Assembly: GCA_016841005.1 (NCBI GenBank) | Contig: JAEORG010000284.1 | Coordinates: forward strand, 1-25,656 | Source of the DNA: Candidatus Thorarchaeota archaeon | GTDB lineage: Archaea > Asgardarchaeota > Thorarchaeia > Thorarchaeales > Thorarchaeaceae | DNA length: 25,656 nucleotides | Direction: 5' to 3' | Part shown: positions 1 to 8,228 of the stretch, one piece after another | Layout of the letters: every line of letters starts with the position of its first letter | How positions within the stretch are numbered: the first letter of the stretch is position 1 | Position numbers and translations under genes: made by a program | Notes under the pieces: generated by a model | The model's database searches: none | What the model saw: the letters and a program-made list of their open reading frames with translations, nothing else | What the model was told of the DNA's origin: nothing

Positions 1-86
1 ATGCTTGAGCATATCCCTCAGCGACTCTTCCACCTTGAATCACCCATTGATAGTTGATTCTAGTCTTGATAAAATCTGTTAGAGTA
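1..86. other. Window-edge stretch left of the redox gene
   Basis: No complete gene is visible. On the minus strand one frame is open from inside the neighbouring gene's end to the window edge and reads plausibly (for example W-V-I-Q-G-G-R-V-A-E-G-Y), with a possible GTG start in the W-V-I codons, so the beginning of a leftward gene may lie here. On the plus strand an ATG at position 1 opens an 18-codon frame. Neither can be decided from this window. Confidence 0.3.
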
Positions 87-521
87 TTATAACAACGATT
101 CTAGAATTTTAGAAACATCTTCTACATATTTTGGGCAGTTTTTGAAAGCTCCAGAATCAAATGCGTGCTTAACATCAGCATCTGTAATCAGGTCATGATT
201 GATCAACTCGCGGCACAATACGGTACCATTTAGTGCTTTGAATTCATCAAGAAGTTTGACTGCGGCCTCGTTGACCCGTTCTTCCATTGGTGAACCACCG
301 TATTTCATTCCAAGTACCATTATTGCACCATTCAACGCTCCACAGATGTTTCCAGTATGTGCCACTCCACCACCGAAAGCAGATGCTATCTTCATATAAG
401 TATCAAAGTCAACTTTTCCTGAACCGACGAAGTCACCATACGTCGCGAATACAGCTTGAGCACAGTTACCTCTTTGTTCTGCTACGATCTTCTTTGCTTT
501 TTCTGAGAGTTCGGAATTCAT
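87..521 (-). CDS. C_GCAxxG_C_C family redox-active protein
   Basis: 144 aa, cytoplasmic, no signal peptide. It matches the C_GCAxxG_C_C family (PF09719), small proteins of unknown substrate thought to be redox-active through spaced cysteines. Visible pattern: Cys20 in N-C-A-Q-A, a glycine-rich G-G-G-V-A-H-T-G stretch leading into Cys60 of C-G-A-L-N-G (the CGAxxG core), then Cys103 and Cys129. All four family cysteines are therefore present and the length is normal. The ATG at 521 follows a TATA-like box at 559-570, giving a short leader without a strong Shine-Dalgarno. It stands alone; the next gene on this strand has its own promoter. Family assignment is strong; the physiological substrate is unknown. 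Confidence 0.88.
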   Translation of the reverse strand: MNSELSEKAKKIVAEQRGNCAQAVFATYGDFVGSGKVDFDTYMKIASAFGGGVAHTGNICGALNGAIMVLGMKYGGSPMEERVNEAAVKLLDEFKALNGTVLCRELINHDLITDADVKHAFDSGAFKNCPKYVEDVSKILESLL

Positions 522-558
522 GGCTTTACCAAAGCTTGAACTGACATAAGAGTTCGCC

Positions 559-570
559 CCATATATTCTT
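559..570 (-). promoter_or_regulatory. TATA-like box for the C_GCAxxG_C_C gene
   Basis: Read on the minus strand this is AAGAATATATGG, about 43 bases before the ATG at 521. With the usual archaeal distance of about 25 bases from box to start site, the mRNA would carry a leader of about 15-20 bases. Confidence 0.45.
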
Positions 571-685
571 ACCCTCTCTTAGTTCAAACCTATACCGATA
601 CCAGTCATTGTCAAATAAAAGCAGGTCTTGATATAACTCAAAACATGAATTCTGAGATGTTTCTTTTATATAATCGATGGATTAT

Positions 686-1384
686 CTAACCTGTAACTCC
701 TAAGAGGCTCAGAAACAAAATGATTGCCAGAAATGGTATGCATCCGATACAACATGAAATCCAGTCAGGCATTTTGATGGGCATAGGTGAATATGTTCTG
801 CCGACTTTTACTTCCACGCCCGGATTCTCACTCCTAAATGCTGCAGCAAAAATGGGTGATGCAAATTTCAGACTTTCTTTCTTGATTCCAAAACTTTCCC
901 TGTATCTGTAATTTACATAGAATGTAGCCCATCCCCCACGTTTTATTTGAGAACTTTCCTCCGATTGCGATATACTCAGTGTGCAAAATATTACCATTAG
1001 GAACGACGAAGCAACTGTCAATGCTGAATTTAAACTAGCAAATGGCGAAGTGGATGGAAGAGTGAATAACAAATACATTGAGAAAAAGGAGACTGGGATC
1101 AAGATGATTCCAAGCCAAGTCACGATATTCTCCAACTTCTTCACTCTAGGGGCATATGTTTCCCCGTGACTAAATGCTTCTTCCTTACAGTTCGGACAGA
1201 TATACGATGTGCCCTTTAGATAATGGAAATGATTGAGATATCTCTTTGTTCCTATCCCGCGAACTGTTTCAGAAGTTTGCCCACCAAGTAGCGAGAAACC
1301 TTGTACTGTAAAGTCGCTTTGATTTGGGTCACCACAAACAAGACATGCTCTTGGCCAATTAAAGTTGTGAACATAATCAGTCAT
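686..1384 (-). CDS. Zinc-ribbon-like membrane protein
   Basis: 232 aa from the ATG at 1384. I prefer this start over an in-frame ATG at 1405 because GGAGGG (1394-1399) sits 9 bases upstream of it, inside the longer reading. The N-terminal cytosolic part has two CxxC knuckles, C14-L-V-C17 and C63-P-N-C66, suggesting one zinc site. Membrane segments follow at about 88-110 and 119-137, then a roughly 70-residue soluble loop and a final helix at about 211-229 preceded by a Cys cluster (S-C-C-I-G-C). No known family is recognised. The layout (zinc ribbon, helix pair, loop, C-terminal helix) suggests a small membrane scaffold or sensor, but that is inference. Confidence 0.75.
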   Translation of the reverse strand: MTDYVHNFNWPRACLVCGDPNQSDFTVQGFSLLGGQTSETVRGIGTKRYLNHFHYLKGTSYICPNCKEEAFSHGETYAPRVKKLENIVTWLGIILIPVSFFSMYLLFTLPSTSPFASLNSALTVASSFLMVIFCTLSISQSEESSQIKRGGWATFYVNYRYRESFGIKKESLKFASPIFAAAFRSENPGVEVKVGRTYSPMPIKMPDWISCCIGCIPFLAIILFLSLLGVTG

Positions 1385-1420
1385 GATTAACTTCCCTCCA
1401 CACAATTGTGAGAAACCGTG

Positions 1421-1430
1421 TTATATATCT
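1421..1430 (-). promoter_or_regulatory. TATA box for the zinc-ribbon membrane gene
   Basis: AGATATATAA on the minus strand, about 40 bases before the ATG at 1384. Transcription would start near 1398-1400, which keeps the GGAGGG ribosome-binding site within or at the edge of the leader. Confidence 0.5.
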
Positions 1431-1550
1431 GTGACTGACTCTGTTCACTGAGGTTTTTGTCGGACGATTATGTCTTTGTTAATCACTACTCAAGAAATCT
1501 CAATTTACATTGTATTGAGAGGATTTTCAAACCTGTGGAAAAAATCACAA

Positions 1551-1560
1551 TAATTTAAAC
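1551..1560 (+). promoter_or_regulatory. TATA box giving a leaderless tautomerase mRNA
   Basis: TAATTTAAAC lies about 27 bases before the ATG at 1583, the distance expected between an archaeal TATA box and the transcription start. The ATG has no Shine-Dalgarno, so the transcript is probably leaderless. Confidence 0.5.
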
Positions 1561-1582
1561 CCAAGACTTACACTAGAAACTC

Positions 1583-1786
1583 ATGCCAAGTGTAGATGTA
1601 AAGATGTGGACGGGTCTCTCAGTGGATGCTGCTGAAAGGATAATCACTGGAATAACTAAGGTCTTCGTCGACTTGGGCATTCCAGAGCAGGCTGTTGAAG
1701 TCATAATTCATGAGATTCCTAAGACACACTGGGGTATTGGAGGAACACCAGCTTCAAAGGCGCGACCAGATGCCAAATCACCCTAA
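1583..1786 (+). CDS. 4-oxalocrotonate tautomerase family protein
   Basis: 67 aa, the typical size of a 4-OT/DmpI/YwhB-type subunit. Met1 is followed by Pro2, which becomes the catalytic N-terminal proline after Met removal (known for the family). The C-terminal half carries the family signature E-V-I-I-H-E-I-P-K-x-H-W-G-I-G-G-x-P-A-S. Such enzymes tautomerise enol/keto acids as small oligomers in the cytosol. It is not beside catabolic genes, so the substrate cannot be inferred. The gene probably has its own leaderless promoter and is followed after 45 bases by a kinase-like gene with a separate ribosome-binding site. Confidence 0.9.
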   Translation: MPSVDVKMWTGLSVDAAERIITGITKVFVDLGIPEQAVEVIIHEIPKTHWGIGGTPASKARPDAKSP

Positions 1787-1831
1787 CTGTGGCCTAGGCT
1801 TAATCTATCCAAGAGTTAGAGGTTTTCGATT

Positions 1832-2860
1832 ATGAGTGAACTCTCTGTATATAACAATGAAATCATTGAATCACTTAAGCTTCAGTTTCCAGATTTTAAT
1901 AGAATACATCTAGATAATTTTCAGCAGATACTAGGTGGAGCTGATACAACTATCTATGGTTTCGACTTTATATCAGAAACTGAATCAATTCCATTGATCT
2001 TGAGAATATACCGTCCTGCATATTCTGATTCTGCTAGGAGAGAGTTTACTGTGATGCGGAATCTCTATACTGAAGGAATTAGTGTTCCTCGACCTTACAT
2101 ATGTACTGAGAACTCTTCTGCAACGGGTAAATCATATATCGTCATGGAAAGAATTGAGGGCGCTATCTTGTCTAATGTTCTTAATTCTACTCGCTCTACT
2201 CCCCGATTCGATGCTCTGTTACAGTCATTTGTTGAGAACCTTGTCTTGATACACTCGATAGATTGGAGAAAGCACCTCAGATTTCTGGATAGTTATGACA
2301 TAGTTGAAAATTCTCATCACTTCATTGAATATCAAATCTCACACCCCAAACAACTCGTACAAGAATATGGAATCGATACTCTTTCTCCAGTACTCGATTG
2401 GCTTGAGGAAAATCAACCTGTACTACAGGAACCATGTTTTCTTCACTCTGATTATCATGCGATGAACGTTCTTGTCAGAAACGATGACTCCTTAGTAACA
2501 ATTGATTGGTCGAATGCAAAATTGGGTGATTTCCGATATGACCTAGGATTTACGGTTCTGGCGCTCAATTCTATGATACATGACCTGAAGGATAAGATCA
2601 TCACTATCTATGAGAACGTAGCAGAAGTAAAAGTTCGTGATATTGACTATTTCATGGTCCTCTCAAGCCTATGGAATCTCCTTCGAATCTATTCGGGTGC
2701 ATTTGATTATCGGATAACACATGAGAATCCCGAAACAATCAGACTCCTTGCTACAGAATACTATGACTATGCTTCAGCAATCATTAAAACAACTCAGGAA
2801 ACCACTGGAGTATCTCTAGATATATTACTTGACGAACTGAAAAAGGGAAAAGAAGAATGA
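1832..2860 (+). CDS. Aminoglycoside phosphotransferase (APH)-fold kinase
   Basis: 342 aa, cytosolic. The fold is that of PF01636 phosphotransferases and choline/homoserine-kinase relatives. The catalytic Brenner motif is intact: H205-S-D207-Y-H-A-M-N212, followed by the metal-binding I-D225-W. The nucleotide-binding lobe shows G-G-A-D-T-T at 35-40 and an I-L-R-I-Y lysine-region strand at 56-60 in which the usual lysine is arginine. The hinge-like V-M-E-R-I-E-G is at 104-110. The substrate could be an aminoglycoside, sugar, amino alcohol or a small metabolite; resistance should not be assumed. AGAGG lies about 9 bases before the ATG. The gene ends in a perfect hairpin that overlaps its stop codon and is shared with the convergent ferredoxin gene. 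Confidence 0.85.
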   Translation: MSELSVYNNEIIESLKLQFPDFNRIHLDNFQQILGGADTTIYGFDFISETESIPLILRIYRPAYSDSARREFTVMRNLYTEGISVPRPYICTENSSATGKSYIVMERIEGAILSNVLNSTRSTPRFDALLQSFVENLVLIHSIDWRKHLRFLDSYDIVENSHHFIEYQISHPKQLVQEYGIDTLSPVLDWLEENQPVLQEPCFLHSDYHAMNVLVRNDDSLVTIDWSNAKLGDFRYDLGFTVLALNSMIHDLKDKIITIYENVAEVKVRDIDYFMVLSSLWNLLRIYSGAFDYRITHENPETIRLLATEYYDYASAIIKTTQETTGVSLDILLDELKKGKEE

Positions 2861-2880
2861 GAGAGATTTCCCTCTCTCTC
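2859..2880. terminator. Hairpin between convergent genes
   Basis: A perfect 8-bp stem, GAGAGAGA (2859-2866) with TCTCTCTC (2873-2880), loop TTTCCC. On the minus strand the stem is followed by a T-rich run (ATTCTTCTTTTCCCTTTTT), which fits 3'-end formation for the leftward ferredoxin gene. For the rightward kinase gene the hairpin overlaps the stop codon and the downstream side is less T-rich. Confidence 0.45.
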
Positions 2881-2914
2881 TCTATGGTCATTATGAACCA
2901 TGTCTAATTCTAAA

Positions 2915-3328
2915 TCAACCTCCCCACCAGTCTGGGACCTCATGGTCCACCCAAACGGGATTCGGTGTAATTTCGTCCTCTATGTCTTTTCCACGGCTAT
3001 CATGAATCACACTATTGAATTCTTCACTCACACTTACTGTCATGTCATTCTCTACGATGACTTGACATGAGAGAAAGACTGCTGGATGATCGAATTGAGA
3101 TTGACCTGAATTAATCAGATTATCTAAGAGCTCCTGTTGTCTTTGCGTCTTCTTTGTAGGTACACCTTTACGTATGGTGACCCTGCAGGTGGTGCATTTC
3201 GCTCTCCCCCCGCATTCATGCATTATGTCGGTTTCATCTATGAGGGCTTTGAGTAGCTTTGTCCCACTCTCCACCTCTATTTCCTTCTGAACATCACCCA
3301 TGAAATCGACAACTGTTACCTTCGGCAT
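2915..3328 (-). CDS. 2Fe-2S ferredoxin with acidic C-terminal extension
   Basis: 137 aa. It belongs to the plant/adrenodoxin-type beta-grasp ferredoxins (PF00111): Cys39, Cys45 and Cys48 in C-G-G-R-A-K-C-T-T-C, and the fourth ligand Cys88 in L-S-C-Q-V. This is a single [2Fe-2S] electron carrier in the cytosol. The region between Cys48 and Cys88 contains the T-R-Q-Q-E-L-L-D helix typical of adrenodoxin-like members. After about residue 103 there is an acidic tail of about 35 residues ending in P-D-W-W-G-G, longer than in usual ferredoxins and possibly a partner-docking segment (inference). It is a single gene: the upstream sensor gene ends 95 bases away, and a T-rich TATA-like stretch lies around 3350-3362. 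Confidence 0.9.
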   Translation of the reverse strand: MPKVTVVDFMGDVQKEIEVESGTKLLKALIDETDIMHECGGRAKCTTCRVTIRKGVPTKKTQRQQELLDNLINSGQSQFDHPAVFLSCQVIVENDMTVSVSEEFNSVIHDSRGKDIEDEITPNPVWVDHEVPDWWGG

Positions 3329-3422
3329 GACTTCAAGAATGATTCTTTCCGACTAAAATGTATTACGTGAGAGTTATTTCTAGTATCTGATTTCCTCTAT
3401 GAAGAACGAAAAGACATGAAGT

Positions 3423-4991
3423 CTAGGTGTCAATAGTTTTGCGCAATCCCATATGATTGCCATCAGAATGTTCGACGTGAGATCTTTTAATCGATGCAAT
3501 GAATTTCCCGCCAATGGGAGATTCCTCATGCGTGAAGGTTCCTCCATAATCTTTCAGTAGGACTTTTACAGCGTATAAATCTAGACCCATTGTTGTTCTT
3601 GAAGGGTCCAATGAATCATAAAGAGCTGTCAGAACATCCTCAGAGATAGGTTTTCCTTCATATTGAATGTGAGCAGTCAAATAATCTTGATTCTCTGATA
3701 GGCTCACACTGATATTGGATTTTTCCAGCGTTTGGTATATTATGATATACATGATGATATTGAAAGGAATCGTACTGAGTAGTTCATCACCTAACACATA
3801 GTCATCATGCATAAACTCGGAGAACCTTATCTCTGGGGCACTGTCTCCAAAGATGTCGTTGATTTCACAGATTGCAGCTTTAATTGCGTCATTTATACTC
3901 ACAGGAAACAAATCCTCAGTCTGCCTCCCCTTTATTCGTGATAGTATGCTGACCTGCCTATTGATAGCTTCGACATCTTTAACTAGCATCAATGAAGATT
4001 GAGAGAATTTCATAATATCCTGCTGATCAGAAGCTGAGCTGAGGAGTTCGAGATATAGTTGTAGTCCTTGAAGCAGATTTCCTACCTTGTGACTCCAAAT
4101 GCTTAGATAGTACTCACTCTCTCGTTTCGACTCCACTAGTTCTTCAGTTCTCTTTATGACTAGTGCCTTTAAGATTCTAAATGGGTCAACGACTACATCC
4201 AACATGAATGAGATGCTTATAATCGCAAATCCCTCTATGTACACAGCCTGCCAAGCGCCCTCCATCACACTTGTAGGACTTGCCTGCATTGAAATAAGAA
4301 TCCCCGATAAGAGAAGGAGGGCCATCAGTAACCCAAGTGCTAGATGTATACTTACCCGACTCATATAATATGCTCTCAATGACTTGACAAGCGACATAAT
4401 CAACAACACGGTCAGTAAGGTGAAGAGAACAAGAGCACCGGGTGAAAACTGAAAGGGACCAAAATCACTTGAGGACAGATTGAATAACTGAACAGGAGTG
4501 AGTAATGCATAAACTTGTAATATCGGTCCCACGACACCGGTCAGTAGGATTAGTAGTAGTTTCTCATGTTGTCGAATTGGCGCTTCGCTCACAAGCGAAC
4601 CCAGTAACGGTGATGCTGCAATGGTGAGCCCTGCGAACATTAGAATGAATCTGTTTCTGTTTCTGTCAACAAACGGTGAAAGATTAATGAATGCCGGGCT
4701 TGAGATGAGGTAGAGCACACCAGCAATCAATACCGTGATGGAGATCATCACGAGTAATAGGTACATGAAGAGATGCTCCTGCTTATACCGCTCAAGGGAA
4801 TAAATGATTACTATCCCTGCTGCAATCGACCCCCCCATGGTGTTGAAAGTCAGCCACAGCACTATCTGTCCCTGCGTCAGTTCATACCACATGAATCCGG
4901 TCATGATGAATATGATTGGGATTGATAGGAATATGATGAAGAGGACCAGAATCGTGATACTAATCACTCGCTTGTTAGTGGCTTCGGCCAT
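3423..4991 (-). CDS. Polytopic histidine-kinase-like sensor, degenerate ATPase
   Basis: 522 aa. About eight membrane helices fill residues 8-265, resembling multi-helix sensor modules. A linker follows, then an H-box-like helix W-S-H301-K-V-G-N-L-L-Q-G-L at 299-310, matching the HisKA pattern with a candidate phosphoacceptor His301. The C-terminal HATPase-like domain keeps a G2 box, M-G-L-D-L-Y-A-V-K at 468-476, then D-Y-G-G. The N box lacks its asparagine (N411-I-I-M-Y-I-I-I-Y instead of N-x-x-x-N-A), and the G1 box reads Y444-E-G-K-P-I, lacking the usual Asp. ATP and Mg binding may be lost, so it may act as a non-catalytic partner or scaffold. No response regulator gene is adjacent. The start at 4991 is preceded by AGGTTGAG. 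Confidence 0.75.
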   Translation of the reverse strand: MAEATNKRVISITILVLFIIFLSIPIIFIMTGFMWYELTQGQIVLWLTFNTMGGSIAAGIVIIYSLERYKQEHLFMYLLLVMISITVLIAGVLYLISSPAFINLSPFVDRNRNRFILMFAGLTIAASPLLGSLVSEAPIRQHEKLLLILLTGVVGPILQVYALLTPVQLFNLSSSDFGPFQFSPGALVLFTLLTVLLIMSLVKSLRAYYMSRVSIHLALGLLMALLLLSGILISMQASPTSVMEGAWQAVYIEGFAIISISFMLDVVVDPFRILKALVIKRTEELVESKRESEYYLSIWSHKVGNLLQGLQLYLELLSSASDQQDIMKFSQSSLMLVKDVEAINRQVSILSRIKGRQTEDLFPVSINDAIKAAICEINDIFGDSAPEIRFSEFMHDDYVLGDELLSTIPFNIIMYIIIYQTLEKSNISVSLSENQDYLTAHIQYEGKPISEDVLTALYDSLDPSRTTMGLDLYAVKVLLKDYGGTFTHEESPIGGKFIASIKRSHVEHSDGNHMGLRKTIDT

Positions 4992-5123
4992 CTCAACCTA
5001 ACATGATTCCATAAGGTTTCAGATAAGATTTTGGTATCTACTGTCTATCAGTAATTGAAGACATCCTAGAAAATAGTCAATTCATCTACTTTTCTTGCCG
5101 AAGACAATTCAAGTGCCAAGTGC

Positions 5124-6992
5124 TCATCTTTTTGATCGAAGAATCACCACTAGCACTATTAGCACAATTACAATTCCTCCTGCTGTCAGGATCATAGAAT
5201 ACGGGAACAAATCTGTTGGTACCTCAGATGGTGTTGGGGTTCCCGATGATATAGAGGAGGTTGTTGTAGTAGTTTCAGTTGAGGTTGTAGTCTGAGATGT
5301 GGTTGTGGTTTCATATGACAGGCGATAGATCTGTCCTGAATGAGTGCACACCAATTCATTCTTGCTATTTTCAAAGAGACCCATATTGTCAATCCCCACT
5401 TTGCTCTGAGCGAAGATGTAGGAACTGCTACCATTGACAGGCCAAGCCTGAAGATCGTCGTTTCGACACAGAATGACCGCATCGAGTATGGTTGAGAATC
5501 CTATGGGGGGAGAAACTAGGTATGCGAATTCAATGAAATTGCTAAAGAGGATCTGTAGCTCAGCCGTAGCATTAGGAATCTTATACAGAACATTCTCTGC
5601 TCGTTCAGCCACATAGATATTTCCAGCTCCATCCACTGCGCAATCACCCCTCGTCACGTTTTCAATCGTTACAATCTTTGAGAAATCATATGGGTTATCC
5701 ACAGGTAACCTCCACAGATCGAAACTACTATTCATGAAATCGAATGTCATTAGAATCATCTGATTGTTGTTCGAGTCGTAAACAAGCGAATTTGGAAATC
5801 CATCTATTAGTCCAGTCCCGACAAACCAAGTTGAGTTCGTGCCATCCGTATTTATTCTGAGGATTAAGACCGAGTCATTGGAAAGGCTCGCGTAGATATG
5901 TTCGTCACCGTCTAGTACAAGACTGCCGCAGGAATACGGTAAGTCAGAGACGAATACATCGAAAGAACCTGCGTCAATTTGATAGATAGTATCCTCTAAG
6001 CCTAAGAGTAGTAGTCCGTTCGATGTTTCAATGATTGGTTTCACGTTTACGAGGGGGGTCAGTCGTTTAGCCTGAGTATCACTGGGATCGTACTGAACTA
6101 TGCAAGCACCACCACCGGGTGTGCCAAGAACGGATTCGAATTTTTTGGACCAGCTAATTGGACCTATTCCGTAAGCAGCATTCATGATGTTCTCAAATGC
6201 GGAGCCATTGTATTTGTAGAATCCACGATTATTGCCCTCAGCAACGAGATAATAGAGGTCTCCAAGAGGACTTGTAGCAATACCAATACCCTCTCCAGTA
6301 CCAGGAATCGCAATACCAGAGATGAGTGTGGTTGTTGTGTTTGTTGTGAAGTTGAGGCGTGTTATCCTTCCCGGAAAGGTTTCTGAGTAGTAGAGCAGAT
6401 TGAGTGATGTATCCAATGCAATCTGGGAGCAACCAAGAATTCCTGTCCGTATTGTTGAGATGTATTCGCCATTGGCATCAAAATGATAGATGCTCGAATC
6501 GTTCTCAGAGCTAGCAGTATAGATTGAGTCATCTGTAGGATCCACGGTCAAAGTAGTGAAACTAACATTCGATGGATACTCTTTGATTACCTGCAGTGCT
6601 CCTTCATTTGAGATGAAGATGGCCCGTTCTCCAATACCAACTATTCGATCCGCATTTGGCTGGTATCCAATAGCATCCAAGGATATGTTTCCTGTCGACA
6701 GGTATGTTGAAACACTTCCGTTCAACTGAAGTTCCATAATCTCACTCATTGCCTTATCAAGCACAAGAACCTCTAACGTGTTTGTTTCACAGATAGAGAT
6801 TGGACCCAATGGCCTTGTCTGATAAACAGTTTCTGAACTCCATCCCTGAGGTAAGTCAGTCACTGCATCAAGATATGTATCATCACTTGGTGCAAAAAGA
6901 CCTATTCCATTGTTTCCTGTATAAGATACAAGCAAAAGCAACAGTGAAAGAATAAGGACAACTGCATTCTTAGCCAAGTTATCAGGCTCCAT
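5124..6992 (-). CDS. Membrane-anchored extracellular beta-propeller protein
   Basis: 622 aa. An N-terminal hydrophobic segment (about 9-27) acts as signal peptide or anchor. Residues of roughly 50-550 form repeated blades of NHL/SMP-30-like type, with recurrent D-x-x-G-x-I-Y motifs such as D-G-A-G-N-I-Y-V-A and D-P-T-D-D-S-I-Y-T-A. A Thr/Ser-rich linker follows (about 555-590), likely O-glycosylated, then a Pro-rich spacer and a C-terminal membrane helix (about 599-618) ending R-S-K-R. This is a typical archaeal surface protein: sensor head, glycosylated stalk, membrane stop. The ligand or enzymatic activity, if any, is unknown. A TATA-like stretch (7010-7018 region) lies about 20-25 bases before the ATG, suggesting a nearly leaderless mRNA. 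Confidence 0.82.
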   Translation of the reverse strand: MEPDNLAKNAVVLILSLLLLLVSYTGNNGIGLFAPSDDTYLDAVTDLPQGWSSETVYQTRPLGPISICETNTLEVLVLDKAMSEIMELQLNGSVSTYLSTGNISLDAIGYQPNADRIVGIGERAIFISNEGALQVIKEYPSNVSFTTLTVDPTDDSIYTASSENDSSIYHFDANGEYISTIRTGILGCSQIALDTSLNLLYYSETFPGRITRLNFTTNTTTTLISGIAIPGTGEGIGIATSPLGDLYYLVAEGNNRGFYKYNGSAFENIMNAAYGIGPISWSKKFESVLGTPGGGACIVQYDPSDTQAKRLTPLVNVKPIIETSNGLLLLGLEDTIYQIDAGSFDVFVSDLPYSCGSLVLDGDEHIYASLSNDSVLILRINTDGTNSTWFVGTGLIDGFPNSLVYDSNNNQMILMTFDFMNSSFDLWRLPVDNPYDFSKIVTIENVTRGDCAVDGAGNIYVAERAENVLYKIPNATAELQILFSNFIEFAYLVSPPIGFSTILDAVILCRNDDLQAWPVNGSSSYIFAQSKVGIDNMGLFENSKNELVCTHSGQIYRLSYETTTTSQTTTSTETTTTTSSISSGTPTPSEVPTDLFPYSMILTAGGIVIVLIVLVVILRSKR

Positions 6993-7025
6993 TTACAGAA
7001 TTAAACTGAAGGTATAACCAGCTTA

Positions 7026-8036
7026 TTATTTTTCGCCCTCACTTGTTTCATCCCTTATCGAAGCTAATTCTCTTTTCCACCTTCTGATTATTTTAGAGAG
7101 CGGAGTTCCAAGAGTTTGAATACTATCGTAGTTTGATTCTCCCAATCCTCTTTCTACTGCGTGTTTGAGATATGATATACTATAAGGGTCTAAACCTGCA
7201 ATTTTTGCTGCGATGAAATCAAGTGCAAGAGGGTCTTGGCTGGCAAGAATTGTATTGAGATTGAATGGCTCTTGACCTACTGTATTTGTCATATTTACAT
7301 CATTGCTTACGACTATACCATCAATAATGTTGAGAGTTGGTATGAGTACCATGTTAAGGTCAACCAATCCCTGAGATAGATTCTTGTGAATTCTCCTTTT
7401 TTCTCCACCTGGGCTCCACCACTGACGATAGGCAGAATGATAATACTTACTCTCGGTGTTCAAGAACACTTGAGAGAGTTGAATGCAGAACCCAGTAGGA
7501 CGGCGGTTTGAATAAATCGCTCTTCCAGGAAGGGCTCCCATAAGATTCTTGACTGCCAAGCTAGCCCAATCACTCTTTCCTGGAGTTTGTCTGTATAGTT
7601 TGAGCTTTGGTACATTGATTAGCACATCACAATCAAGGATTACTCTAGGAATTTGTAGCTCTTGGACTGTCTGCCCTCCTGGAACAATCACATTTCTGGT
7701 TGGGCTTTCATTCAAGTCTACTAACTTTATGTCATATTTCTCAGCCAATTCAACGTACCCACATGTTCTAAAGGCCAGTCTGGTGTCAATACAACCTGAC
7801 CCCTCGGCTATGCTTACATCTAAAGCATCCCTGTCTTGGCATAGTTCTATAATAGCTTCAACAATTGGCGGGTCCGTTGTGAATCCTGTAAATGGAGGTA
7901 GACCAAAAACCAAGTTTGGTTTAATTACCACTTTATCCTGTGGTTGTACAAAACTCTCAATTCCGCCAATTAATCGAACTGATTCTTCTACAGCGATTCT
8001 AATACAATCATTTTGCACAATGGATACAAAGGTCAC
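7026..8036 (-). CDS. DUF362 domain protein
   Basis: About 336 aa from the GTG at 8036. This start gives V-T-F-V-S-I-V-Q, the normal opening strand of DUF362 (PF04015), and has AGGTGG 9 bases upstream. An in-frame TTG at 8060 would add eight residues but lacks a ribosome-binding site. Diagnostic segments: K-P-N-L-V-F-G, T-G-F-T-T-D-P-P-I-V-E-A, N-V-P-K-L-K, V-K-N-L-M-G-A-L-P-G, D-G-I-V-V-S and A-S-Q-D-P-L-A-L-D. The family often accompanies iron-sulfur proteins, but no Fe-S Cys motif is present here and the reaction is unknown. A second, divergent DUF362 protein is encoded at 14651-15475. Upstream, 8074-8097 could encode a 7-residue leader peptide behind GGAGAG. Confidence 0.83.
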   Translation of the reverse strand: MTFVSIVQNDCIRIAVEESVRLIGGIESFVQPQDKVVIKPNLVFGLPPFTGFTTDPPIVEAIIELCQDRDALDVSIAEGSGCIDTRLAFRTCGYVELAEKYDIKLVDLNESPTRNVIVPGGQTVQELQIPRVILDCDVLINVPKLKLYRQTPGKSDWASLAVKNLMGALPGRAIYSNRRPTGFCIQLSQVFLNTESKYYHSAYRQWWSPGGEKRRIHKNLSQGLVDLNMVLIPTLNIIDGIVVSNDVNMTNTVGQEPFNLNTILASQDPLALDFIAAKIAGLDPYSISYLKHAVERGLGESNYDSIQTLGTPLSKIIRRWKRELASIRDETSEGEK

Positions 8037-8165
8037 TACCACAGCCCACCTGCATTTCAAACAATGGCACTGTTTATTGACATCTTACCAAGTACATACA
8101 ATACTCTCCTTTAACCAATTGGGTTTGATTCAAAAGATTTGAGCACATCAAGGAATAAAAAAGGT

Positions 8166-8196
8166 GGAGGCATCTTGATTTGCACCAAGCGCCTCC
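8166..8196 (-). terminator. Hairpin plus T-tract after the small secreted protein gene
   Basis: On the minus strand GGAGGC pairs with GCCTCC, with an inner CTTG/CAAG pair inside the loop, followed by ACCTTTTTTATTCC (8151-8165). It looks like an intrinsic terminator for the gene at 8229-8816. Confidence 0.55.
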
Positions 8197-8228
8197 CAGC
8201 TCCGCATTTCATTGCACCTATGTTGGAT

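Noticed and set aside
5262..5320. Low-complexity repetitive DNA near the end of the beta-propeller gene
   Set aside because: It is explained by codons for the Thr-rich stalk of the surface protein, not by a separate repeat element.
7549..8142. Long plus-strand open frame (197 codons) opposite the DUF362 gene
   Set aside because: Its product is Ser/Thr-rich without family features, while the minus strand encodes clear DUF362 motifs throughout the overlap and continues beyond.
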